NCBI GenBank assembly: GCA_965207995.1
Contig: OZ242299.1
Coordinates: 558,001-622,000, forward strand
Reading direction: 5' to 3'
DNA: 64,000 nucleotides
Source: DAOUKH01 sp965207995
GTDB taxonomy: Bacteria; Chloroflexota; Dehalococcoidia; SHYB01
Positions 32,812 to 41,782 of this stretch are shown piece by piece (position 1 is the first letter of the stretch; every line of letters begins with the position of its first letter). The position numbers were made by a program, and so were the translations under genes. The notes under the pieces were generated by a model. That model was given only the letters and a program-made list of their open reading frames with translations, searched no databases and was not told where the DNA came from.

Positions 32812-34484
32812 CCCAACCTGCGGAACCACTCGGTCAGATCACCTCCAGGCGTCTGCTCCGCGGGCGGGTCTTCCGGCTCAGGCTGAGGCAGCACCAAAGC
32901 GGTGAAGGCGTCGTCGGACCCCATGGCAGACGCCATGCTCACCATCTCTTGGTGATTGCGGGTGAGAGGTTCCCGGTCGGTCGTTTCGGCCTTGACGTGT
33001 TCGGGATGGACGATAGTGAGCGTGACCTGCTTCTGGATCGTCGTGCCCGGCACGTGGGCGTAGGCATAGGCGGAGACGGTGTGGTCCGTGGTCGTGCCGT
33101 CGTCGTGGGTGACGGTGATGGTCTCGCTGTCGCTGTCGGAGTCGCTCGCCCCCGGCCTGTGCAGACTCACCGTCTCGGTGCGCTTCTCCGTCCGTTCCGG
33201 GTGGTGGGTGAGCGTCGTCAGCGGCGGGATGGGGATGCGGAGACTCGCCTCAAGGTTCACGTCCACGCTCACGGCGTGTATGGCCTCGCCGGTGGGCACG
33301 GCGAGCCGGAAGCTCGTCTCGCCGTCAGGGATGAAAGCGACGCTCGCGGTGGACGCTCCAGAGGCGGCGACAACCGTTCCCGTAACTGCCGTCACCTCAG
33401 CGGCCATGAGCGCCGTCTCGCTGACGCTCTCGTGTCCTACCACCGTCTGAAGCTCGATCAAATGCTGGATGGCGGACACGCAATCGGACTCGATGACGCC
33501 TGTGATGGCTCCCGGCGTCCAGCCGAGGGAAATCATGCGCAGGTCGCACAGTTCGCCGTCGGTTGCCGGAAGCGGGTATGGAATCTGCTGGCTCTCCACC
33601 GTCAGCGCACCCGCCTGGCCCAGCGTGTCCTCCCACGAGACGGTGAAGGACGGCGTTGGGCCATTGAGGGGCAGGGAGTAGTCGATGGCCTCCCCCTCGG
33701 CGAGACTCGCTGACCCCCAGAAGCGCAGGGACGTGCCCTGGCTGCCGCCGAAGGCTCGCACCCGGATGTCCAGGTCGGTGGAAGCTCTGAGCGTCACGGC
33801 GGCGCGGTCACCGGAGACGGTTAGCGCTTCGACGAATATCCGTCGCCCTTCCACCGGCTCGGTGACCTCGAAGTCGATCTCGTCCCGCCACGGCTCGTGG
33901 CCGTCGGCGAGGGCCGACTGGGGGACGACCGTGGCCGCCGCCACTGCGACGACGGCCACCGCCGCTATCCAGCCCTTTGGTCCGTGGCCCTGGCTGTCGC
34001 GCCCCGCCTTGCGGGAACGGCGCTTGCCGAACCAGCAGTGGGGTCGGAAGGATTTTCTTTCACCGATGCGCTTCTGCTTTCTGCGGCGGCGCAGCCTCTT
34101 GAGGGTCTTTCCGGCCCGCCTCGCCATCAGCCGCAGGGGGCCGGGACCGCCCTTCACCGGCTGCAACGGGGCGGGCGGCTCAGGACGCACCAACCCGGAC
34201 ACCGGGCCTGCGTAGACCCGTGCCCCCAGCCGGTACTTGAGCAGGTCGGCGGCCACCAGCGGCAGCCGCCGACCTCCTATCTTTCCCACGACAACAGCGA
34301 TGCCCAGCAGCCCGAACAGGACGGCCATTCCCATCCGCACCTCGGACGGCCCCACAGGGGCGTAGCGGTACGCGCCGTAAGACAAGGCGCACACCGCCAC
34401 CACCGCCACGATCTGCGGGAAGGTGAACCACAGCAGCACCCTGTCCTCGGCCTGCACGTGGGTCGGTACCTCGTGTTCTCTCAT
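32793..34484 (-). CDS. PrgI-like protein fused to a large extracytoplasmic domain
   Basis: A 563-residue protein from ATG 34484 (GGAGGG). Residues 1-100 match PrgI/VirB3-type proteins: VPTHVQAEDRVLLWFTFPQI, then two transmembrane helices (VAVVAVCALSYGAYRYAPVG; MGMAVLFGLLGIAVVVGKIG) and GRRLPLVAADLLKYRLGARV. A basic stretch (RRRRKQKR) and another hydrophobic segment WIAAVAVVAVAAATVVPQSA follow at about 170-190. The remaining 370 residues are rich in Thr/Ser/Val and contain DSDSDSETITVTHDDG, like secreted beta-sandwich proteins. PrgI is normally about 100-250 residues, so the C-terminal extension is unusual; it could be a displayed or adhesion domain. Whether the whole frame is one protein is likely but not proved. 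Confidence 0.7.
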   Translation of the reverse strand: MREHEVPTHVQAEDRVLLWFTFPQIVAVVAVCALSYGAYRYAPVGPSEVRMGMAVLFGLLGIAVVVGKIGGRRLPLVAADLLKYRLGARVYAGPVSGLVRPEPPAPLQPVKGGPGPLRLMARRAGKTLKRLRRRRKQKRIGERKSFRPHCWFGKRRSRKAGRDSQGHGPKGWIAAVAVVAVAAATVVPQSALADGHEPWRDEIDFEVTEPVEGRRIFVEALTVSGDRAAVTLRASTDLDIRVRAFGGSQGTSLRFWGSASLAEGEAIDYSLPLNGPTPSFTVSWEDTLGQAGALTVESQQIPYPLPATDGELCDLRMISLGWTPGAITGVIESDCVSAIQHLIELQTVVGHESVSETALMAAEVTAVTGTVVAASGASTASVAFIPDGETSFRLAVPTGEAIHAVSVDVNLEASLRIPIPPLTTLTHHPERTEKRTETVSLHRPGASDSDSDSETITVTHDDGTTTDHTVSAYAYAHVPGTTIQKQVTLTIVHPEHVKAETTDREPLTRNHQEMVSMASAMGSDDAFTALVLPQPEPEDPPAEQTPGGDLTEWFRRLGWEWPW

Positions 34485-34508
34485 TGCTTTCTCCCTCCTC
34501 GCGCCCAC

Positions 34509-34799
34509 TTATTCGGCGTCGTCTTCGGCTTCGGTTTCGGGGTCGGGCACGTCGATCTCCACCGGCGATCCGACGACCGCGTCCATCACCAGCTCCACGA
34601 CGCCGTAGGCGACCAGGGCCAGGACGATGCCCGCGAGGGCCGTCATCATGGCGCTCTTCCCCCGCTCCATCTGGTGGGGTGCGCCGCTGGCCGTCAGGTA
34701 CAGGTAGGCTCCGTAGATGAAGAAGCCCACGCCCACGACTCCCACCACGCCCAGCAGGATGCCCACCAGGTTGCTAATCGTCTGTGTAAGGTCTTCCAT
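34509..34799 (-). CDS. Small two-helix membrane protein, VirB2-like
   Basis: From ATG 34799, a 96-residue protein: MEDLTQTISNLVGILLGVVG, VVGVGFFIYGAYLYLTASG, APHQMERGKSAMMTALAGIV, LALVAYGVVELVMDAVVG and an acidic tail. Two transmembrane helices separated by a short polar loop GAPHQMERGKS, the layout of TrbC/VirB2-type pilins in Gram-positive elements. 24 bases upstream of the PrgI-like gene. Confidence 0.6.
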   Translation of the reverse strand: MEDLTQTISNLVGILLGVVGVVGVGFFIYGAYLYLTASGAPHQMERGKSAMMTALAGIVLALVAYGVVELVMDAVVGSPVEIDVPDPETEAEDDAE

Positions 34800-34903
34800 T
34801 TGCTCTTTTCTCCTTCGCATTTCGAGCTTTCCGCTCGTCTTCTATCGGTCGTGGTCCTTCGGTTCAGTTACCTGCACATCGCTTCGCCTCCGTCGTGGTG
34901 TCG

Positions 34904-35884
34904 CTACTCGTTGGCGCTCCTGGGTGCATCGCCTCCCATGTCTCCGCCGCCCGATGGGGTCGCCATCGAAGCAGCCGAGCTGAGGCCGCCCGACGCAGCC
35001 GACAATCCCGCGCTGGCCGCAACCGCGCCAACCGCAACGCCTCCCGGTCCTCCCGCCGCTCCGCCGGCCATCAGCCCGATGGTCCGGGCCGACCGCACCA
35101 TCGACGCGGGCAGGTTCATGCCGAAGTAGAGGGTGGAGAGCCAGGCGTCGAAGGTCCCTGCATTCCCAAGGAGAGACGGCACCCGGGTAGCCATGTAGAC
35201 GAAGGCCAGGGACATCAGGAGCTTCCACACCAGGTCCTGCACCGGCTCGAAGGCGGCTATCTGCGCAACCTCGTTCAGGAACCCGAACCCCAACGCCAAT
35301 GCAATGAGCTGTATGGCCTGCTGGAAGGTGGTGGTCATGAAGAGCCTCAGCCAGTGCCTTCCCCATCCCGCTGTGTGGGGCAGAATCCACAGCCCCAACG
35401 CAATCGGTGCCAGAGCAAGGAGGATGTCGATGAGGGCGAGCCTCAACACCATCTGCACGATGACGTAGAGGACGAAGAATCCGTAGACGAGATAGAGAAG
35501 GGCCAGCAGCAACGCCATACCCACGCTCCCGGCGTTCACGGCGGTGAGCAGGGTCTTCAGAGTTGAACGCAGCATGTCCCCTGCGGTTACGTCGAGGGAG
35601 GCGGCGACGAAGCCGGAGACGGCGTCGGCAACGTCGATGACCAGGGCGCACCACCACAGGGAGGACGCCGCGGCCACCAGTCCCAGCACCAGGCGGGGGA
35701 CCATTTCCCGCCATCCGGCCTGCTGGCGTCCCAGGTGCTCGGACACGATGAACGAGAGGCCCATCCAGCCCAGGATGACCACCAGCGCGCCGGAGGTAAT
35801 GGCCCAGACGACCATCCACGCCTGCTGCACCAGGTCGTGGGCATAGGTGAGGTTTGGGGGAGTCCCGGTGAGGATGTCGCTCAT
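34904..35884 (-). CDS. VirB6/TrbL-like polytopic membrane protein
   Basis: A 326-residue protein (GGAGG ribosome site) with about six transmembrane segments, among them WMVVWAITSGALVVILGWMG, VLGLVAAASSLWWCALVIDV, VGMALLLALLYLVYGFFVLY and LALIDILLALAPIALGLWIL, plus the Gly/Ala-rich tail GGAAGGPGGVAVGAVAASAG. The family forms the inner-membrane channel of type IV secretion. Starts 4 bases after the stop of the secreted protein gene. Confidence 0.75.
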   Translation of the reverse strand: MSDILTGTPPNLTYAHDLVQQAWMVVWAITSGALVVILGWMGLSFIVSEHLGRQQAGWREMVPRLVLGLVAAASSLWWCALVIDVADAVSGFVAASLDVTAGDMLRSTLKTLLTAVNAGSVGMALLLALLYLVYGFFVLYVIVQMVLRLALIDILLALAPIALGLWILPHTAGWGRHWLRLFMTTTFQQAIQLIALALGFGFLNEVAQIAAFEPVQDLVWKLLMSLAFVYMATRVPSLLGNAGTFDAWLSTLYFGMNLPASMVRSARTIGLMAGGAAGGPGGVAVGAVAASAGLSAASGGLSSAASMATPSGGGDMGGDAPRSANE

Positions 35885-35887
35885 GGG

Positions 35888-36496
35888 TTAGCCTCCGCCC
35901 CGGCAGTTGTCGGCGTCCTCGCCCGAGGCCCGCTCCACCACCCCGCACAGCGTCCCGTGGACGCCCTCGATCACCCACCCGGCGAAGGCCCTCGCCCAGC
36001 GGGAGGGGTTGAGAGCGGAGAGGATCTTGTCCCAGATGCGTCCCGGCTGGTGGATGGGGACGACGGCGTAGAAGTCGCCCCTGGTCCCGTCCTCGGCGGT
36101 TGCCAGCATGACCAGCAGGTAGGCCCTGTCGGGGTCCAGGTCGGGCTGCTCGTCCAGCTTGGGGTACTCCCAGGAGTACTCCCAGCCGTCGGAGCGTTTC
36201 TTCTCGCCGCCCCTGACGCTGTACATGGCGGATATCCAGTCGCCGGTGTCGGCGTCTCTGACGGCGTAGAAGAGGTCTGCAATCTCGCGGTCGAAGAGGG
36301 GCCGTGCGACGAACTCGCCGCCCTTCTTGCGCTCCACGAACTCCCGGTCCTCATTGACCATGACGATCTCGTCAGTGGGCGGTTCCTGGGCCAGGGCGAG
36401 GTTGCTGGCGGGGACGGCCACCAGCGCCCCCAGCAGCAGCGCGATTCCCAGGGGGATGAGCCGCCCGAATGACCGGAGCTTCGATTTCTGCGCCAA
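35888..36496 (-). CDS. Secreted protein of the conjugation operon, unknown
   Basis: First gene of the conjugation block. An in-frame GTG at 36505 lies directly against the ribosome site, so the TTG at 36496, eight bases after GGAGG, is the better start (202 residues). A signal peptide is clear: basic start, LIPLGIALLLGALVAVPASN, then LALAQEPPTD with a plausible Ala-x-Ala cut. The mature part (PLFDREIADLFYAVRDADTG, DWISAMYSVRGGEKKRSDG, DRAYLLVMLATAEDGTRGDF) matches no family known to me. It probably works outside the membrane in transfer. Confidence 0.6.
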   Translation of the reverse strand: MAQKSKLRSFGRLIPLGIALLLGALVAVPASNLALAQEPPTDEIVMVNEDREFVERKKGGEFVARPLFDREIADLFYAVRDADTGDWISAMYSVRGGEKKRSDGWEYSWEYPKLDEQPDLDPDRAYLLVMLATAEDGTRGDFYAVVPIHQPGRIWDKILSALNPSRWARAFAGWVIEGVHGTLCGVVERASGEDADNCRGGG

Positions 36497-36746
36497 GATG
36501 TTCACCTCCCTGCGATGTGGTTGACCTCAACTGGTCGAGGCCATCGCAGGAGAGTGTGAACAGCCGAAGCGCCCCGCATAACTACCCAAAGGCGTACTCA
36601 CATGTGCGCCCCTGTAGGCCCTTATGGGGAAGCCCCCGTCGTGGTGTAGTGGGGGTGTACAGAGAAAAGAACTTAGTTGGAAAAATCCAAGTGGGGTCAT
36701 TTCGTAGCTGATATAGGGGGAAAACCGCCCCTACAGGAGGTGAACA
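36497..36746. other. Divergent control region of the conjugation block
   Basis: No gene seen. The region between the minus-strand conjugation block and the plus-strand HTH operon contains CCTGTAGGCCCTTATGGGG, a motif also found at 37771-37786 (CCTGTAGGCCCTTAT), and a GGGGAAAACCGCCCCTAC segment. Both strands carry a GGAGGTGAACA sequence at the two gene starts. A two-way promoter region is likely; no clear -10/-35 pair was found. Confidence 0.45.
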
Positions 36747-36896
36747 GTGAACACCTCGACTTGCGGGTACGTTCCTGTCGGCACTTGGACGGACATAGCT
36801 GGAAGTTGGAGTTTTCCGAGGTTAGGAAGCAGGGGCCGACTTGGAGACGCCCCGTTGGAAACTTGGAGATTTGGAGAGAGGAGGCGTGACCGATGA
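36747..36896 (+). CDS. 49-residue ORF translationally coupled to the HTH gene
   Basis: GTG at 36747, with AGGAGG 6 bases upstream, opens 49 codons that end with TGA overlapping the ATG of the next gene (ATGA at 36893-36896). The product begins MNTSTCGYVPVGTWTDIAGS and ends with the basic ERRRDR. The strong ribosome site and overlap argue that it is translated, perhaps to couple expression of the next gene. Within it TTGGAG occurs several times. No known family. Confidence 0.45.
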   Translation: MNTSTCGYVPVGTWTDIAGSWSFPRLGSRGRLGDAPLETWRFGERRRDR

Positions 36897-37744
36897 GAAA
36901 GAGCGAACCGGTCTTCGAGAAGAGCAGGAGCGTCCAGGACATGCAACACATGCGATTGATGGCGCTGCTGAACGAACTGGTGCGGGACAAGGGGGTGATG
37001 AGGACGTCTCAGCTGTTGGGAGTGGACTACAAGACCCTCACCACCAGCATGGAGCGGGGAAGGCTATCGAGGCGGATGCGCAGCGTGTTGGAGAAGGCGC
37101 TGCTGGAGGGAGGCGGCTCGCCGGCAGCCGAGCAGCGGGAGCGCAACGACGCACTTGAGGGGCGGCTGACCGAGGTCGCTGGCCGGGTGGACGCGCTGGG
37201 CAGGGACCTGAACAAGGGCCTCTCGGCAGTGCGGGACGACGTGAAGGCGCTCAGAGACAGTCATGGGCGGCGGCTGGCGCAGCTTGAGTCTGGCCGGAAC
37301 GTCCAGGACGGGTCGGCGCCGGGCGCGGCAGGGAAGTCCGGGATAGGTACACCGCTCCGGCGGGAGTTCCCCGACCTGGTGACGGTTGACCCTGCGCCCG
37401 ACGACGAGGAGGTGTTCGGGGATGCCTGGAAGCTCGTCGTCGAGTGGCGGAAGCTGAAGGAAACTCACCCCATCCGGGGCAGAGGTCTTGAGTGGCTGGT
37501 TGCCCAGGAGCGGCTGCTGACTGTGGAGCTGGACCTGCTGGAGGAGCACGGCATGACCCTGCCCCCGGAGACGTATCCGCTGCGCGACTTCGCACGGGAC
37601 GGGCAGACCAGCTGGCGGAGGACCGCTCTCGCCGACACGCGGAGAGAGCGGGCAAAGCGGGAGCTTCTGCGCAAGGTGGGGCGTGTCCTGACCTTCGGAC
37701 TGTGGCGGCTGCCCCGGAACGGCCCGCGAGGAGACCAGCAGTAA
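36893..37744 (+). CDS. HTH and coiled-coil protein
   Basis: A 283-residue protein with AGGAGG upstream. Residues 21-60 (RLMALLNELVRDKGVMRTSQ, LLGVDYKTLTTSMERGRLSR) form a helix-turn-helix that reads like a phage/plasmid regulator; residues 80-135 (RNDALEGRLTEVAGRVDALG, RDLNKGLSAVRDDVKALRDS) form a coiled coil. The C-terminal 140 residues (DAWKLVVEWRKLKETHPIRG, YPLRDFARDGQTSWRRTALA) are unknown. Probably a DNA-binding regulator of the divergent conjugation operon. Confidence 0.65.
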   Translation: MRKSEPVFEKSRSVQDMQHMRLMALLNELVRDKGVMRTSQLLGVDYKTLTTSMERGRLSRRMRSVLEKALLEGGGSPAAEQRERNDALEGRLTEVAGRVDALGRDLNKGLSAVRDDVKALRDSHGRRLAQLESGRNVQDGSAPGAAGKSGIGTPLRREFPDLVTVDPAPDDEEVFGDAWKLVVEWRKLKETHPIRGRGLEWLVAQERLLTVELDLLEEHGMTLPPETYPLRDFARDGQTSWRRTALADTRRERAKRELLRKVGRVLTFGLWRLPRNGPRGDQQ

Positions 37745-38517
37745 ACACACTTCGGCAATTTTTTGCGAAGGGGGCCTGTAGGCCCTTATTTGCGCCGCCG
37801 CCAGCGTCGATAATGGTGGCACTGTTTGGCTTTCGACCAAGGTTTCCGACCATAGAAACCTGGGTGCGCGATCCCTGTCGCACGGGCATGACCGCAAGGA
37901 TGATTCGCTCTCCCGAGGCTGCCCACGAGGGAATGCTGGCGATGCGGAGTTTGACGTTGGTCCTTCGCAACCAGCGCGGGCCGAACCGGCGGAGCTGACG
38001 CAAGGACCTCCGTCCTCGGCTCAGTCCGACGGTTGGAGTTTGACGATGGTCCTCCACCCGCAGGACAACCGTCCGGTTGATCGGAGTTGATCGCTCCGGT
38101 CGCTGGACACCGGTCTGACGGTAGGGATTGATCGCCTCACCGCTGGACGCAGGGGACGGGTGCGCCTTCTACGGCTCGTCCTCACCGGCTGGTCGGAGTG
38201 CGCCTGTCTGTTGCAGACGCGTCATGCGCTCCGACCCGCTACACACGTCCTGCGGCATGGATGGCGTACAGCTAGGCCGTAGTTTCCACACGCGCCTGTC
38301 TGCCGTCTCAGTCAGGCTGGCCGCTTCAATTCTCGCAGCTCCCCAATCCGGCGATCTCCACAGAGTTCACCCTGGGCCGAAATGCGTCTTTTCTCATCCG
38401 CTCCGTCCCCGCGTCCGGCATCCAACCGTGGGCGGAGTGCGTCCTTCGTCAACCGGACCCATCACACACAACCCGTGCCACGGATGCCGCGCGGGACAAC
38501 TAACCGAGGAGGTGCAT

Positions 38518-38532
38518 ATGCACACTGAGTAA
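38518..38532 (+). CDS. Four-codon mini-ORF with a strong ribosome site
   Basis: GAGGAGG (38506-38512) then ATG-CAC-ACT-GAG-TAA, 196 bases before the four-XRE gene. A tiny ORF with a near-perfect ribosome site in a leader upstream of a hairpin resembles translation-dependent control. It may also be chance. Confidence 0.35.
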   Translation: MHTE

Positions 38533-38627
38533 CTGGTAGGCGAGATCAAGGGCGTCTCACCCTGCTTCGCCAGCCTGACACCCCGGCCTCTCGCATCCAT
38601 GGCCCCCATAGCAACCAATCCACCCAC

Positions 38628-38676
38628 GGAGACAGTCCCGGACACCGGGACAACCAATTCGAGCGGGACTGTCTCC
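38628..38676 (+). promoter_or_regulatory. Perfect 13-bp inverted repeat in the leader of the four-XRE gene
   Basis: GGAGACAGTCCCG (38628-38640) and CGGGACTGTCTCC (38664-38676) are perfectly complementary around a 23-base loop, 51 bases before the ATG at 38728. Could be an operator for the XRE protein itself, an mRNA hairpin, or a nicking-type site. Confidence 0.7.
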
Positions 38677-38727
38677 ATCCCACGGGGGTGGCGGCCGTCC
38701 CGCTTCTTCATTGAAAGGAGCATCGAC

Positions 38728-39888
38728 ATGACGACGGCAACCACCACAACGACGAACAAGCGGACCAAGAACACGGAGACGACGACGGATGCGGCAGCGA
38801 CCAAAGAGCGCAGGGGCAGGCCGGAGAGCGAGCTCAGGGCTGCCGCCAGGAGGAAGGGAATTACCGTGAAGGAGTTGGCGGCCTTGATGGGCGTGAGCGC
38901 AAGCCACCTCTCGCAGGTGGGCACGGGCAAGAAGCCCTGGACCCCCAACCTGCGGGAGAAGGCCATGGCAGTGCTTGGCGAGGTGCCCGGACAGGGAATC
39001 GTCTACCGACAGACCGGCGATGTCAGTTCCGAGAGCACCTTCATTCGCGAGCAGGCTAGGAGCATGGGGCTGACCATGCTGGAACTCTCCGACCGGTCGG
39101 GAGTGAGCTACGGATACCTCACCCAGATCGCCCGAGGCCGCCGGGCCATGGGCGTGAAGGTGCAGGCCAGCATCGAGTCGGTGCTTGGGGTGGCGGCCAG
39201 GGTCGCACCTGCCAAGCTCGCCAACCGCCAGGGAGAGGTGGTAGACGAGACGCAAAGCAGCTTTATTCGGGAGCGCGCCCGCGCCCTTGGACTGACCATG
39301 AGAGAGCTGGCTCAGAAGGTCGGCGTGTCTGCCAGCTACCTCAGCCAGGTGTCGCGCGGCAAGAGACACATGGGGGTAAAGCTCCAAGCCAAGGTCGAGG
39401 CCGTGCTTGGAGGACACGCGAAGGTCGCGTCGGCCCAGTGCCCCAACCTCGACCAACAGGCCGTCTGGGACCGGATGAAGGAGCTCGACGTCAGCCAGAA
39501 CGAGGTGGCCAGGCGGGCGGGCATCAGCTCCGGCCACCTCTCCCAGATCATGAACGGTCAGCGCAGCCCCTCGGCAGTGGTGCTCCGCAAACTGCACGGG
39601 GCGCTGTTCCAGCGGACGAAGGCCGATGAGCGGGTGATGCCCGTGGCGCTGAGGGTCTTGGGCTGGAAGAAGGGAGATCGCAGCGGGACGGTGGTGCACG
39701 GCGCACGAGGCAGGGACGGCACGGCCAGGGGCGGCGCGGTGCGCGTCGGCGGGCGCGTGCCCTGGGGCGCAAAGGTGGAGTACGCCTTCCGAGCCGGGTA
39801 CGACGGCAGCGGCAAGGTCTCGGTGGACCACGTGGTGGCGCCGGGCTACTCCGCACTCTTGACGCAGCCGCAGGCGGGAGCCGCCTAG
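38728..39888 (+). CDS. Regulator with four tandem XRE-type HTH domains
   Basis: From ATG 38728 (AAAGGAG), a 386-residue protein. After a Thr-rich start come four helix-turn-helix domains: GITVKELAALMGVSASHLSQ (about 48-67), GLTMLELSDRSGVSYGYLTQ (about 113-132), GLTMRELAQKVGVSASYLSQ (about 190-209) and DVSQNEVARRAGISSGHLSQ (about 252-271). Domains 2 and 3 share the longer pattern FIRE(Q/R)AR plus GVK(V/L)QA, so they arose by duplication. The C-terminal 100 residues (GRVPWGAKVEYAFRAGYDGS) are unknown. XRE proteins normally carry one HTH; four in one chain suggests binding of several half-sites or DNA bridging. Confidence 0.8.
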   Translation: MTTATTTTTNKRTKNTETTTDAAATKERRGRPESELRAAARRKGITVKELAALMGVSASHLSQVGTGKKPWTPNLREKAMAVLGEVPGQGIVYRQTGDVSSESTFIREQARSMGLTMLELSDRSGVSYGYLTQIARGRRAMGVKVQASIESVLGVAARVAPAKLANRQGEVVDETQSSFIRERARALGLTMRELAQKVGVSASYLSQVSRGKRHMGVKLQAKVEAVLGGHAKVASAQCPNLDQQAVWDRMKELDVSQNEVARRAGISSGHLSQIMNGQRSPSAVVLRKLHGALFQRTKADERVMPVALRVLGWKKGDRSGTVVHGARGRDGTARGGAVRVGGRVPWGAKVEYAFRAGYDGSGKVSVDHVVAPGYSALLTQPQAGAA

Positions 39889-40089
39889 CCCGGGCGAAGA
39901 CGCAGCGCGCCACGGCCTCTGACTGAGGGGGATTCCGGCCCTCGAACGAGGACGGGAGGCTGAGTTGGTCAACGCGGACCCTGGCTTCCGGGGAGAGGAC
40001 ATCGCACGTCGGTGTCCTCTCCCCGCTCGGCTGCGAATATGCAGTCCCTTCTGCGTATCTGGCCTGATGCGGCCAAGCGGCCCGCCGGC

Positions 40090-41514
40090 TCAGTGCCCCG
40101 CCACTTCTTCGAGGGCGAGCCGTCTGTCCTCGCGGATGGACGTATCCCCGGGTTTGAGGCGAATGATCGAGTCGTAGTCCAGCACCGCCTTCCCTGGTTC
40201 GCCCAGATCACGGTACAGGGCCGCCCTCTTACGGAGGGACTCGACGTTGTCCGGGTCAAGCGCAATGGACCGCCCGAAGTCCTCCACGGCCCTGTGGCGG
40301 TCACCCAGTTCGACGTGGGCGCGCCCTCTATCGCAGTACGCCATCGAGTCGTCCGGTGAGAGCTCGACCACCTTGTCGTAGTTCTTGAGCGCTTCCTCGT
40401 GCTCCCCCAGCAGAGTCCGGGTGTATCCCCTTCCCGCGTATGCCCCCGCGTTGTCCGGGTCGATGTCGATGATGGCGCTGAAGTCCTCGATGGCGCTCTC
40501 GTAACGGCCCAGCTCCATCCGGGCGGTCCCCCTGTTGTACAGAACGCGGGTGTTGCCAGGATCGATGTCGATCACCTTGGTGTAGTCCGCTATGGCCAAC
40601 TCGTGCCGCTCCAGGCTGGTGTGGGCGAGCCCCCTGGCCGTCAGGGTCTCGCCGTTGTCGGGGTCGAGTTCCAGGGACCGGTTCAATTCACCTATCGCCT
40701 CCTCGTTGCGGTCCAGGCTGCCGAGAGAGACGCCCCTGCCGCGGAGAGCCTCGGCGCTGTCGGGGTCAAGACTGATGACCGCGTCGAAGTCACCGAGCGC
40801 TTCTTCATATCTCCTGAGATTGAGCTTCGTGATTCCCCTGGCGTAGAAGGCCAGGCCGAAGTTCTGCTCAAGCTCGATGGCCGCGTCGAAATCGGCGTGA
40901 GCCTTGTCCATCTCGCCGACCTCGCGGTACGCCATCCCCCTGTGGTAGTGGGCTACGGCCTGGCCCGGCTCCAGTCCCAGGGAGCTGCTGAAGTCCTCCA
41001 CCGCCTGGAGGTGCTTTCCCATCACGGCGTAGGTCAACCCCCTGTTGTAGTGGGCGTCGGCATCGTCGGGCGCCAGGAGGATGGCCACGTCGAAGTCGTT
41101 GAGCGATTCCTCCAGGTTGCCCAGCTCGGCGTTGCATCCTCCCCGGCTGTAGTGCGCTACGGCATTGCCGGGAGCCAGCCGGATGGCGGCGTCGTAGTCC
41201 GCCACGGCCAGGCGATTCTCCTCCATGGCGGAGTAGACGCGGGCTCTGTCCAGGTAGGCGTCCGCCTTGTCGGGGTCGAGGGCAATGACCCTGCCGTAGT
41301 CCTCCACCGCCCTGCGGTGGTCCCACATCTGTTCGTATGCCAGGCCCCTGGCCGACAGGGCTTCGCTGTCGCGGGGGTTTGCCTCGATCCGCTCCGTCAG
41401 TTGATCCAGCAGCTTGCGACCGCCCTCGCCGACCAGCGCGTCCATGAACATGCGAAATGCGCGTTCTTCCTCGGACCGCTCCTGCGGGTCCATCTCGTCA
41501 TGTTCACCTGTCAT
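40090..41514 (-). CDS. Tetratricopeptide repeat protein (about 12 repeats)
   Basis: From ATG 41514 (GGAGG 7 bases upstream), a 474-residue protein. After a short acidic start (MTGEHDEMDPQERSEEERAF), 34-residue TPR units run to near the end, each with the pattern A..RG..Y...G....A..DY...I.LDP, e.g. AYEQMWDHRRAVEDYGRVIA and GYTRTLLGEHEEALKNYDKV. TPRs bind other proteins; no catalytic domain or signal peptide is seen, so a cytoplasmic adaptor. It converges with the four-XRE gene. Whether it belongs to the transfer, regulatory or defence functions is unclear. Confidence 0.85.
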   Translation of the reverse strand: MTGEHDEMDPQERSEEERAFRMFMDALVGEGGRKLLDQLTERIEANPRDSEALSARGLAYEQMWDHRRAVEDYGRVIALDPDKADAYLDRARVYSAMEENRLAVADYDAAIRLAPGNAVAHYSRGGCNAELGNLEESLNDFDVAILLAPDDADAHYNRGLTYAVMGKHLQAVEDFSSSLGLEPGQAVAHYHRGMAYREVGEMDKAHADFDAAIELEQNFGLAFYARGITKLNLRRYEEALGDFDAVISLDPDSAEALRGRGVSLGSLDRNEEAIGELNRSLELDPDNGETLTARGLAHTSLERHELAIADYTKVIDIDPGNTRVLYNRGTARMELGRYESAIEDFSAIIDIDPDNAGAYAGRGYTRTLLGEHEEALKNYDKVVELSPDDSMAYCDRGRAHVELGDRHRAVEDFGRSIALDPDNVESLRKRAALYRDLGEPGKAVLDYDSIIRLKPGDTSIREDRRLALEEVAGH

Positions 41515-41782
41515 GACGTTCCTCCGATGTGTCTTGATGTCTCGTCGCCGGACTAACTCCGAGTCGCGGACATGGCTGACCGGGACAGGGCCACGACTCC
41601 ATCCCGATGCTTTGTCCACCCGGTGCGAACTCTATGATGGTGCAGCCGCTTCCGCGATGCAATCCCGGTTTGGCGCTCTGCCCTCCGTCCGGCGCGACGG
41701 TGCCTCACAGTCCCGTTTCAGGCGCGTTGCGACAGGGCTGCCTCTCTAAAGGAACGGCCATCTATGCCGCCCTCTTTTCGTT

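Larger units (their letters stand above)
37745..38727. other. Long leader/intergenic region before the four-XRE gene
   Basis: No protein gene is supported here apart from a four-codon ORF (38518). Features seen: CCTGTAGGCCCTTAT (37771), shared with 36608; a GGAGTTTGACG(A/T)TGGTCCT direct repeat at about 37950 and 38036; TTGATCG-type repeats near 38075-38135; and the inverted repeat at 38628. A frame from 38128 to 38532 has no recognisable protein features. The region could hold an origin, an operator set or a long structured leader. Confidence 0.5.

Noticed and set aside
38128..38532. 134-codon plus-strand frame ending at the mini-ORF
   Set aside because: Composition not protein-like, no ribosome site, no family; it only shares the stop of the four-codon ORF.
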